From Candidatus Zixiibacteriota bacterium (lineage in GTDB: Bacteria; Zixibacteria; MSB-5A5; JAABVY01), in assembly GCA_011056555.1 (NCBI GenBank), contig DSEQ01000001.1, forward strand, positions 23,766 to 87,765: 64,000 nucleotides of DNA, in the 5' to 3' direction. The position numbers were made by a program, and so were the translations under genes. Numbering within the stretch: the stretch's first letter is position 1; each line of letters opens with the position of its first letter. The notes under the pieces were generated by a model. The model saw only the letters and a program-made list of their open reading frames with translations. It did not search any database and was not told the origin of the DNA. Positions 52,210 through 59,632 of the stretch are shown in pieces.

Positions 52210-54093
52210 ATGACAAATCTGCATTATGAAATAGTTGTTGCCGGCGGAGGGCATGCCGGAGCGGAGGCCGCCCTGGCGGCGTCAAGAATGGGATGTTCCA
52301 CCCTGCTGGTGAGCCTCAGGAAGGACACGATCGGGCAGATGTCCTGTAATCCCGCTATCGGGGGGCAGGCCAAGGGACATCTGGTGAAGGAAATCGATGC
52401 CCTGGGGGGTGAGATGGGTCTGGCGATTGACCGCACCGGTATCCAGTACCGCAGGTTGAATCTCTCCCGCGGCCCGGCAGTTCATTCCTCGCGCGCACAG
52501 GCCGACCGTAAATTATATCGCGAATATATCACCGGCGCGGTCCTGAATCAGGGCAACCTGGATTTTCTCGAGGATGCCGTGGTTGATCTGGAAGTCAATG
52601 GCAGTCATGTCAGTGCGGCGATAACCGAGGGCGGCAGAAAAATCAACTGCCGATGTTTAATTATAACAGCAGGGACATTTCTAAATGGCCTGATTCATAT
52701 CGGCAGAAAAAAGATTCCGGCCGGGCGGATGGGCGAGAAACCCTCTCTGGGATTATCGGAAAAGCTGATTGCCCTGGGATTCAAAAGCGGCCGCCTGAAA
52801 ACAGGCACCCCGCCCCGTCTGGATGGAAAAACGATAGACTACTCCAGAACCGAATCGCAGTATGGCGACCCGGATTTTCCGCCTTTTTCATTCAGGTCGA
52901 ATTCCATAAATGGCAATAAAGCTATTTGCCATATAACTTTCACAAATCAAGATACTCATCGGATTATTCTCGATAATCTGGATTCCTCGGCCATGTACTC
53001 CGGACAGATCAAGGGTATCGGTCCGCGCTATTGTCCCTCGATTGAAGATAAGGTCGTCAGATTCAGGGATAAGGACCGCCACCAGATATTTCTGGAGCCC
53101 GAGGGATTGGATACGGACCTGATATATCCTAACGGTTTCCCGACCAGCCTCGATGAAGAAGTCCAGAAGAAGGCGATCAAAACGGTCATCGGGCTCGAGG
53201 AGGTGGAATTCACTCAGCCGGGATATGCGATCGAATACGATTTCTTCTTTCCCTACCAGATTTATACCACCACCGAGACCAAGCTGATCGAGGGACTGTA
53301 TTTTTCGGGGCAGGTAAACGGTACCTCCGGGTACGAAGAAGCGGCTGCGCAGGGGCTGATGTCGGGAATAAATGCCGCTCTTAAGATTAAGAACGAAAAG
53401 CCTTTCAGCCTGTTACGTTCGGAGGCTTATATCGGTGTGCTGATGGATGACCTGACCACCAAATCGACCGAGGAACCGTACCGTATGTTCACCTCACGCG
53501 CCGAGCATCGGCTGTATCTGCGCGAGGATAATGCCGATGAGCGCCTTTTTAAATACGGCTACAAGTTTGGACTGATTGCCGAAGAACATTACCAGAAATT
53601 CCTGGAGGAGAGCGCGGAGCAGAAGAAACATCGTCAGTCCCTAAAGAGGCTATTTATTGAGGTCAAGAAACTTCCGGCCGATTTCCTGAATAATGGCCGC
53701 ACCAAAATCACCTTCGAAAAGGCGTTAAAAGTTCCCGGGGTCGGTATTGATCTCCTGAAAGAATACGATGATGCCCTGGCGGAGCTTTCCGGCCGGATAT
53801 TGAAGAAGATCGAAATCGAAGTTAAGTACCAGGGCTATCTTGAGCGGCAGATGCGGGAGATCGAGAAATTCGACAAACTGGAGCATGAGAGGATTCCCGA
53901 TAATTTCGACTATGCCTTCTGCAAAGGGTTGAAGACCGAGGCGGCCGAAAAACTGAACCGCCTGCGCCCCGCGACAGTCGGCCAGGCCTCACGAATATCC
54001 GGCATATCGCCGGGAGATATAACGGTATTGACTATATATCTGAAGAAATTCAAGGAAGGATTAAGGGTAGCGCTAAAAGAGAAAGAGCACTGA
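52210..54093 (+). CDS. mnmG: tRNA uridine-5-carboxymethylaminomethyl modification enzyme MnmG
   Basis: 627 aa FAD enzyme. The Rossmann motif VVAGGGHAGAEAALAASRMG at the N-terminus, YCPSIEDKVVRF and LYFSGQVNGTSGYEEAAAQGL (split), and the C-terminal SGISPGDITVL. Partner of MnmE for wobble-uridine modification. Between mnmE and rsmG as in many bacteria. Confidence 0.96.
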   Translation: MTNLHYEIVVAGGGHAGAEAALAASRMGCSTLLVSLRKDTIGQMSCNPAIGGQAKGHLVKEIDALGGEMGLAIDRTGIQYRRLNLSRGPAVHSSRAQADRKLYREYITGAVLNQGNLDFLEDAVVDLEVNGSHVSAAITEGGRKINCRCLIITAGTFLNGLIHIGRKKIPAGRMGEKPSLGLSEKLIALGFKSGRLKTGTPPRLDGKTIDYSRTESQYGDPDFPPFSFRSNSINGNKAICHITFTNQDTHRIILDNLDSSAMYSGQIKGIGPRYCPSIEDKVVRFRDKDRHQIFLEPEGLDTDLIYPNGFPTSLDEEVQKKAIKTVIGLEEVEFTQPGYAIEYDFFFPYQIYTTTETKLIEGLYFSGQVNGTSGYEEAAAQGLMSGINAALKIKNEKPFSLLRSEAYIGVLMDDLTTKSTEEPYRMFTSRAEHRLYLREDNADERLFKYGYKFGLIAEEHYQKFLEESAEQKKHRQSLKRLFIEVKKLPADFLNNGRTKITFEKALKVPGVGIDLLKEYDDALAELSGRILKKIEIEVKYQGYLERQMREIEKFDKLEHERIPDNFDYAFCKGLKTEAAEKLNRLRPATVGQASRISGISPGDITVLTIYLKKFKEGLRVALKEKEH

Positions 54094-54103
54094 CTTTTTA
54101 TAT

Positions 54104-54180
54104 CTGTCATTTTGAGCGAAGCGAAGAATCTGTTTGATTCTAAAGAGATTCTTCGGTCGCTGCGCTCCCTCAGAATGACT
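54104..54180. repeat. CATTTTGAGCGAAGCGAAGAATC-type palindromic repeat
   Basis: CTGTCATTTTGAGCGAAGCG then AAGAATC, with the opposite arm GATTCTTCGGTCGC and CCTCAGAATGA. About 77 nt, imperfect inverted repeat, placed between mnmG and the second parS. Similar short dispersed elements occur in many environmental bacteria. Confidence 0.65.
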
Positions 54181-54196
54181 GGATCATCAACACAGA

Positions 54197-54212
54197 TGTT
54201 TCACGTGAAACA
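54197..54212. promoter_or_regulatory. parS site 2
   Basis: Same TGTTTCACGTGAAACA palindrome as 52118-52133, 14 nt upstream of the rsmG start. Confidence 0.93.
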
Positions 54213-54226
54213 TTGACAGGAAGAAC

Positions 54227-54865
54227 ATGATTTTCAGGGATGATATAGAGACCTACCTTCACCAATTCGGAGTGGAGTATTCCGGGGAAATACTGGCGGC
54301 GCTGGATTCCTACGCCCGCCTGGTGGAGAAGTTCAATGCATCGCTCAACCTGGTTTCAAAGACAGATACCGGAAGCGAAATCGTCAAGCAGATTATCGAC
54401 AGCTCGGCGCTGACAAAATTCATGAGTCCTGAGAAGAACTCCACCCTCCTTGACATAGGCAGCGGCGCCGGCTTTCCGGGCATAGTACTGAAAATATTCT
54501 GGCCGGAGATTCATCTGATCTCGCTCGATTCCAGTCCCAGAAAAATCACTTTTCAGGACGAGGCCGCGTCCAAATTGAATCTGAGGGACTGCGAATTTGT
54601 GAATCTCCAGTTTCAGGAATACAGACCCGAGAGAGAAATAGACTATATTACAGTCAAGGCTCTGGGCAATTTCAAAAAAGTGCTCGCATTTGCCGGCAGG
54701 GCATTGCGCGAGGAGGGAAGCCTGATCTTCTACCTGGGAGAGACAGTGCCGGAGGAGCTCAAAGAGATCGAAGATGCGCCATTCAGACTGGGATCGGAGA
54801 ATTTGTATTCGCTTCCCAATTATCCCGGCGATCTTCGCTTCCTAAAATTAATTAAGACTGTTTAA
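54227..54865 (+). CDS. rsmG: 16S rRNA (guanine527-N7)-methyltransferase
   Basis: 212 aa. LLDIGSGAGFPGIVLKI is the SAM-binding motif; FNASLNLVSKTD near the N-terminus is typical of RsmG (usually 'NlNLta'). Methylates G527 of 16S rRNA. Gene order mnmG-rsmG-parA-parB is common near replication origins. Confidence 0.93.
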   Translation: MIFRDDIETYLHQFGVEYSGEILAALDSYARLVEKFNASLNLVSKTDTGSEIVKQIIDSSALTKFMSPEKNSTLLDIGSGAGFPGIVLKIFWPEIHLISLDSSPRKITFQDEAASKLNLRDCEFVNLQFQEYRPEREIDYITVKALGNFKKVLAFAGRALREEGSLIFYLGETVPEELKEIEDAPFRLGSENLYSLPNYPGDLRFLKLIKTV

Positions 54866-54872
54866 AAAATTC

Positions 54873-54901
54873 TTGCATTAATTATAAAACATTCTTTTAA
54901 T
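54873..54901 (+). promoter_or_regulatory. Possible parA promoter
   Basis: TTGCAT (54873-54878), 17-nt spacer, TTTAAT (54896-54901), 41 nt upstream of parA. The -35 region shares TCTTGCATTAATTAT with 58644-58658 upstream of the SDR gene. Confidence 0.35.
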
Positions 54902-54942
54902 ATTCCTGCTCAAAGCTATATGTATAAGAGGGACATTTTTGT

Positions 54943-55704
54943 ATGACCAGGGTAATCGCAATTGCAAATCAAAAAGGGGGTGTGGGTAAAACCACCACGG
55001 CAATCAATCTTTCCGCCTGCCTGGCTGTTGCTGAAAAATCGGTACTTCTGATCGATTTCGATCCCCAGGCCAATACGACAAGCGGGATGGGTCTGGACAA
55101 AAACAATTTACCCAAAACGATTTATGATGTTATCACGGGCGATACCAATATTTCCGATGCTGTGGTTGAAACACAGGTGGGATTTCTGAAGATGGTCCCG
55201 GCCAACATTAATCTGGTGGGGGCGGAGGTTGAACTGGTCGGCTATGACCGACGAGAGTATCGCCTTAAAGACGTAATCGCCGATTGCAAAAAGAATTACG
55301 ATTTTGTTCTGATCGACTCCCCGCCATCATTGGGTCTTCTGACCTTAAATGCTCTGACTGCGGCCACAGAGGTAATCATCCCCATACAATGCGAGTATTA
55401 TGCCCTGGAAGGTCTGAGCCAGCTTCTGCAGACCATAAGGATGGTACAGAGCTCCCTCAACTATGATCTGAAGCTGGGAGGTGTGCTCTTGACCATGTAT
55501 GATTCGCGCCTGAATTTATCGCGTCAGGTAGCGGAAGAGGCGAGAAAATATTTTGACGGCAAGCTGTTTGACTCGGTCATCAACAGGAATGTGAGGCTTT
55601 CCGAAGCGCCCAGTTTCGGCAAGCCGATTATTTTTTATGATGCGCTCTCGACCGGGGCGAAAAATTATCTCGAGCTTGCCGAGGAGGTGCTGAAAAATGA
55701 CTAA
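54943..55704 (+). CDS. parA: Chromosome-partitioning ATPase ParA/Soj
   Basis: 253 aa. The deviant Walker motif KGGVGKTT at about 11-18, then [24 protein letters not shown] and LLTMYDSR, typical of chromosomal Soj/ParA. Moves ParB-parS complexes at cell division. Overlaps parB by 8 nt. Confidence 0.97.
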   Translation: MTRVIAIANQKGGVGKTTTAINLSACLAVAEKSVLLIDFDPQANTTSGMGLDKNNLPKTIYDVITGDTNISDAVVETQVGFLKMVPANINLVGAEVELVGYDRREYRLKDVIADCKKNYDFVLIDSPPSLGLLTLNALTAATEVIIPIQCEYYALEGLSQLLQTIRMVQSSLNYDLKLGGVLLTMYDSRLNLSRQVAEEARKYFDGKLFDSVINRNVRLSEAPSFGKPIIFYDALSTGAKNYLELAEEVLKND

Positions 55705-56548
55705 AATGAAACTGGGCAAGGGCCTTAGTGCGCTAATTCCCAACGACATAGATGTTTCCGACAGGAAGAAATTCATTGTCGTTGAAACTGACAGAATAAC
55801 ATCCAACCCCGACCAGCCGCGTCGAGAGTTTAATGAATCATCTCTCAAGGATCTGGCTGATTCGATCACCCGTAACGGGATTCTTCAACCGCTTCTGATC
55901 AGGGCGGTCAATGGGAATTTCCAGCTGGTGGCGGGTGAGAGACGATTTCGAGCGGCGCAGATGATCGGTCTGGAACGGGTGCCGGCAATTCTGGTTGAAG
56001 GGCTGTCGCGTATGGAGCAGATGCAGCTGGCGTTGATCGAGAATCTTCAGCGCGAGGACTTGAACATCATGGAACTGGCCGAGGGATACGCACGCATGAT
56101 CAATGAATACGGGCTGACCCAGGATGAGCTGGCGCAGAAGGTCTCCAAAAACCGCTCTACGATCACCAATACCCTGCGTCTTCTAAATCTTCCGGAAGAA
56201 GTAAAGGATCTAATCCGGAGGGGTAAAATCTCCGGCGGTCATGCGCGCACGATTCTGGCCTTAAACTCTGAGAGAGAACAGCTGGAGGTGGCCCGTAAGA
56301 TCATTGATGAAAATCTTTCAGTCCGGGTGCTGGAGGAATTGATCTACGGCAAGAAACGCAAGAAACGCGGCAAGAGTTTGAAGCTCAAGAAGTTGCCGCC
56401 CGACCTTGCCGATGCGGAGACCCGCTTGAAAAGACATCTGGGTACCAGGGTCAACCTTAAACGCGGGCTGAAGAAGGGAAAAATCGAAATTGAATTCTAT
56501 TCCGATTCGGATCTCACCCGTTTACTTGAATTGATTCTGGAGGGTTGA
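55697..56548 (+). CDS. parB: Chromosome-partitioning protein ParB/Spo0J
   Basis: 283 aa. The CTP/Arg-rich N-terminus with [11 protein letters not shown] (P-motif), the GERRFRAAQ motif, and the HTH region [17 protein letters not shown]. It binds parS, for which two sites lie at 52118 and 54197. C-terminal lysine-rich linker [14 protein letters not shown] is notable. Confidence 0.97.
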   Translation: MTKMKLGKGLSALIPNDIDVSDRKKFIVVETDRITSNPDQPRREFNESSLKDLADSITRNGILQPLLIRAVNGNFQLVAGERRFRAAQMIGLERVPAILVEGLSRMEQMQLALIENLQREDLNIMELAEGYARMINEYGLTQDELAQKVSKNRSTITNTLRLLNLPEEVKDLIRRGKISGGHARTILALNSEREQLEVARKIIDENLSVRVLEELIYGKKRKKRGKSLKLKKLPPDLADAETRLKRHLGTRVNLKRGLKKGKIEIEFYSDSDLTRLLELILEG

Positions 56549-57393
56549 CGGCTGAAGTGAAGATGCGTTATTCGACACTGATGTACCTCTCGGGATCATC
56601 GGAGAAAACCCGAACATTCAGGGTCCCCACATTTCTGATCTGGCTGATTATATCATTGCTGGCGATTCTGCTTCTGGGCGCCCTCTCCAGTTTTTATATG
56701 CTGGGCAAGTTGAGTCAGGCCCATAATCAGAACCGCGCTCTCCTGGAGGAAAACTCCATGCTACTGCAGGAAAACAGAAAAATTCAGCTTCTGGAGGAAA
56801 ACCTGAAATCCAACACGGTTCTTCTAAAACGCGTTTTGAATCTTGTCGGCGTTTCCTCCGATCAAAGCGGACCATTGGCCAGCACTGCTCAAGATTCGGC
56901 CCTGGTGGTTTTTCTTGAAAACAGTGATATTCTTTTGAACCTCGATCATCCCCTCTCTGAGAGAACGATTCTCGATGTTATTCCCAGCGGCATGCCCTCG
57001 CAGGGGCGCATAACACGGGGCTTTAACCCCGATGACGAGAATCTGACCCGCAGGCATTTCGGGGTCGATATAGTCAATAAAGAAGGTACAAAAGTTTATG
57101 CAACTGCAGATGGGGTTGTAGAATTTGCCGGATGGGACGATATATTTGGTAAGATGGTAATTATAGATCATACCGGCGAAAAAGGGTCAGAAGGTTTCAA
57201 GACTGTCTACGGACACAACCTGGTAAACCTTGTGGCCGAGGGCGAAGTGGTAAAAAAAGGCGATTTGATCGCGTTGAGCGGCAACACCGGAAAGTCAACC
57301 GGGCCGCATACACATTATGAAATCAGGCGCAACGATGTTGCTATAAATCCAGAACCATATCTGAAAAGCGAAAACTACAGCATAGGGAATTAA
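56545..57393 (+). CDS. M23/LytM peptidase with membrane anchor
   Basis: 282 aa (276 if ATG 56563 is used; GTG 56557 is best spaced to GGAGGG). A transmembrane helix (about 29-52) is followed by a coiled coil and the C-terminal LytM fold with RRHFGVDIV (HxxxD) and GPHTHYE (HxH) zinc ligands, plus KVYATADGVV. Probably a cell-wall endopeptidase. Bactofilin follows after one nt; the pair resembles shape-determining CcmA/Csd modules. Confidence 0.86.
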   Translation: MTAEVKMRYSTLMYLSGSSEKTRTFRVPTFLIWLIISLLAILLLGALSSFYMLGKLSQAHNQNRALLEENSMLLQENRKIQLLEENLKSNTVLLKRVLNLVGVSSDQSGPLASTAQDSALVVFLENSDILLNLDHPLSERTILDVIPSGMPSQGRITRGFNPDDENLTRRHFGVDIVNKEGTKVYATADGVVEFAGWDDIFGKMVIIDHTGEKGSEGFKTVYGHNLVNLVAEGEVVKKGDLIALSGNTGKSTGPHTHYEIRRNDVAINPEPYLKSENYSIGN

Positions 57394-57394
57394 T

Positions 57395-57754
57395 ATGGCA
57401 GAAAATATTAATACAGTAGTCGGGAAGGATGCTGTCTTTGACGGCACCCTTAATGTGCAGGGAAGCCTCAGAGTTGACGGCAAGGTCAAGGGCTCAGTGA
57501 AGTGCAGCGAAACAATCAGCATTGGCCCGGACGGTAAAGTCGAGGCTGATATCCATACAAAATCCGCAGTTATCACAGGCCGTGTGGATGGCAACTTACA
57601 TGCCTCCGAGAGAATTGAATTACAGGCTAAGTCTATGGTAAATGGCGATATAAAGACAAAAAGCCTGGTCGTGGAGCAGGGCGCAGTTTTTCACGGTGCA
57701 TGCAAAATGAATGATAATCTTCCGGTAAAATCGGCCGATAAGATTACTAAGTGA
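57395..57754 (+). CDS. Bactofilin
   Basis: 119 aa with the right-handed beta-helix core typical of bactofilins: TLNVQGSLRVDGKVKG, GPDGKVEADIHTKSAVITGRVDG and KSMVNGDIKTKSLVVEQGAVFHG in part. Short polar ends. Polymerises into cytoskeletal filaments and often works with M23 endopeptidases, here directly upstream. Ends 11 nt before the DnaA-box cluster. Confidence 0.9.
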   Translation: MAENINTVVGKDAVFDGTLNVQGSLRVDGKVKGSVKCSETISIGPDGKVEADIHTKSAVITGRVDGNLHASERIELQAKSMVNGDIKTKSLVVEQGAVFHGACKMNDNLPVKSADKITK

Positions 57755-57912
57755 CAATTTGTACTGTGGATAACTTGATTGGAGATGTGGAAAATCCGAC
57801 AATTCCTTGCATTACAAAGCAATAAGGCGCAACTTTAATTTAGGGATTTAAGAGTTGTCCACAAGTATGTGGCAAAGTTTTAGGTATGTATAAAGCACAT
57901 TATTAGTATTAT
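57755..57912. other. Candidate replication origin: four DnaA-box-like sites
   Basis: In 112 nt lie TGTGGATAA (57765-57773, perfect reverse DnaA box TTATCCACA), TGTGGAAAA (57786-57794), TTGTCCACA (57855-57863) and TGTGGCAAA (57868-57876), each within one or two changes of consensus. The last third (57876-57912) is AT-rich. The position after parA-parB-M23-bactofilin, with two parS sites at 52-54 kb, supports oriC. dnaA is not visible in the window. Confidence 0.65.
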
Positions 57913-58611
57913 ATGAGCGCAAAACTGACATTAGCGGCATTCTTAATTTTTTTAGTCGGACTGGGACTGCTCCTTTTCTCCCTGCTGGAGATCATTTACG
58001 GTCTGAAGAAGTCCAAATCTCAGGGATATGCCCCCAAAAAGGCGAATAAATGGGTACGCGCCATTCTGATCGTTTCGGGCTTAATCCTGATTCTTGTTTC
58101 CCAGTCGTTCTTCTGGTTTAATTCGAGTTTGAAGAACTATTTTGTATTGAACCGCAATATTCCCCTGGCGCAAATATCGTTCAGTCAGTCCGAGAGTGAG
58201 AAGCCGCTTCTGGTCCTGCAGACTTTCGATGAAAGAAATCGTCCTCTCCTGGCAGATGAAGTCTATCTGGATGACAGCGCATTTCAAATCGAGATGGAAG
58301 TCATCAAGTTCAGGAGGCTCGGGAATCTCCTGGGCCTGGATGAATTATATCGCTTCTCCCGGGTAATCTATATCGAGGATTACATATACAGTGATGACCA
58401 GTTCAGGACCACTCAACTGGGAAATGAAGAAAAGAGCATGATCGGGCTAATCAAAGACCTGAAACGGATCCTGCCGGTGGCCAGCACAAAGACGATTCTG
58501 ACAGACCCGTTAACTCTGGACACCTCCAAGACAGTAGAGATCACCTACAATGATCTGGGCATTATCGAGGTCATGCAGACCGGTGTTTACAGCGAAGAAA
58601 CTCAAGAATGA
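57913..58611 (+). CDS. Hypothetical two-helix membrane protein next to the origin
   Basis: 232 aa. Two transmembrane helices (about 5-27 and 48-69) with a basic loop, then an extracytoplasmic domain with VLQTFDERNRPLLADEVYLDD and FRRLGNLLGLDELYRFSRV in part. No family recognised. The start ATG is directly after the candidate origin, with AT-rich sequence before it. Confidence 0.6.
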   Translation: MSAKLTLAAFLIFLVGLGLLLFSLLEIIYGLKKSKSQGYAPKKANKWVRAILIVSGLILILVSQSFFWFNSSLKNYFVLNRNIPLAQISFSQSESEKPLLVLQTFDERNRPLLADEVYLDDSAFQIEMEVIKFRRLGNLLGLDELYRFSRVIYIEDYIYSDDQFRTTQLGNEEKSMIGLIKDLKRILPVASTKTILTDPLTLDTSKTVEITYNDLGIIEVMQTGVYSEETQE

Positions 58612-58720
58612 CCTTTGCCACTGCACATCATTACTTATAAATCTCTTGCATTAATTATCATTCTTTGCTTACATTCACGACAATAGAACATGATATCTTT
58701 GCTTATACCCGGGTAATTAT

Positions 58721-59554
58721 ATGTCGGCAAAAGTATTCAAAGACAATGTAGTCATCATAACCGGCGCCTCGAGCGGAATCGGCCAGGAGCTGGCATTGCA
58801 GCTTGCCGACCAGGGCGCCTGGCTGGTCCTTGCCGCCAGGAGCGAAGAGCGGCTGGAGGAGATCGCCACGGAATGCAGAAACCGCGGCGGTAAAGCGCTT
58901 GTGGTTACAGCCAATGTGGCGCGCGAGGAAGAGTGCAAGAAGATCATCGAGGAGACATTGGAAGAATATAAGCGTATTGATACCCTCATAAATAATGCGG
59001 GTTACGGCTCATCAGGACATCTGAGCGATCTTCCCGATCTGCGTGGCTTCGAAAATGTCATGGATGTCAACTTCCGGGGTTCGGTTTACTGCACCTACTA
59101 TGCCCTGCCGCATATTATAAGAATGAGAGGTCGCATAGTGGGCATCTCCAGTGTGCTCGGCAAGGTTGCGGCATGGGGCAGTACAGGTTATTGTGCCAGT
59201 AAGTTCGCCATGGCCGGATTTTTCGATGCCCTGCGCCATGAGCTGCATGACAGATATGTTTCTGTGACAGTGATATATCCCGGACTTGTTGTGACGAATT
59301 TTGCCGGAAATATTATCCAACCGAGCGGTGAGAAGTCAGGCGAGGCGGGACTGCGATTTTATAATAATAGAATGATGTCCGCCGAGAAAGCCGCTAAGCT
59401 CATTATCGAAGCCGCAGCTAAGCGCAAACGACAGAAAGTCCTCAGCGGACTTGGCAAGCTGGTAGTGTTCTTAAATAAACTCTCTCCTGCGCTGGTTGAC
59501 CGCATCGGCCTTAAGATCCAGGCCGTAAGAAGGAAAAGGATCGAGGGCAAATAG
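58721..59554 (+). CDS. Short-chain dehydrogenase/reductase (classical)
   Basis: 277 aa SDR with TGASSGIG (about 15-22), NNAGYGS, GISSVLG and YCASK. NADP preference is suggested by ARSEERLEEI. The C-terminal segment, with KRKRQKVLSGLGKLVVFLNK, could be an amphipathic or membrane-associated helix, as in DltE-like or sphinganine-reductase-like SDRs. Role not determined. Confidence 0.82.
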   Translation: MSAKVFKDNVVIITGASSGIGQELALQLADQGAWLVLAARSEERLEEIATECRNRGGKALVVTANVAREEECKKIIEETLEEYKRIDTLINNAGYGSSGHLSDLPDLRGFENVMDVNFRGSVYCTYYALPHIIRMRGRIVGISSVLGKVAAWGSTGYCASKFAMAGFFDALRHELHDRYVSVTVIYPGLVVTNFAGNIIQPSGEKSGEAGLRFYNNRMMSAEKAAKLIIEAAAKRKRQKVLSGLGKLVVFLNKLSPALVDRIGLKIQAVRRKRIEGK

Positions 59555-59558
59555 AATC

Positions 59559-59582
59559 GCGGCGCCCCCGGAGGTACGCCGC
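59559..59582. repeat. REP-like palindrome, copy 5
   Basis: GCGGCGCCCCCGGAGGTACGCCGC, 5 nt after the SDR stop; arms as in the other four copies. Confidence 0.6.
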
Positions 59583-59632
59583 GCACGAAAATTCAATGTG
59601 CTCCGCCGGGTATTAATATCGGATTCAAACAA

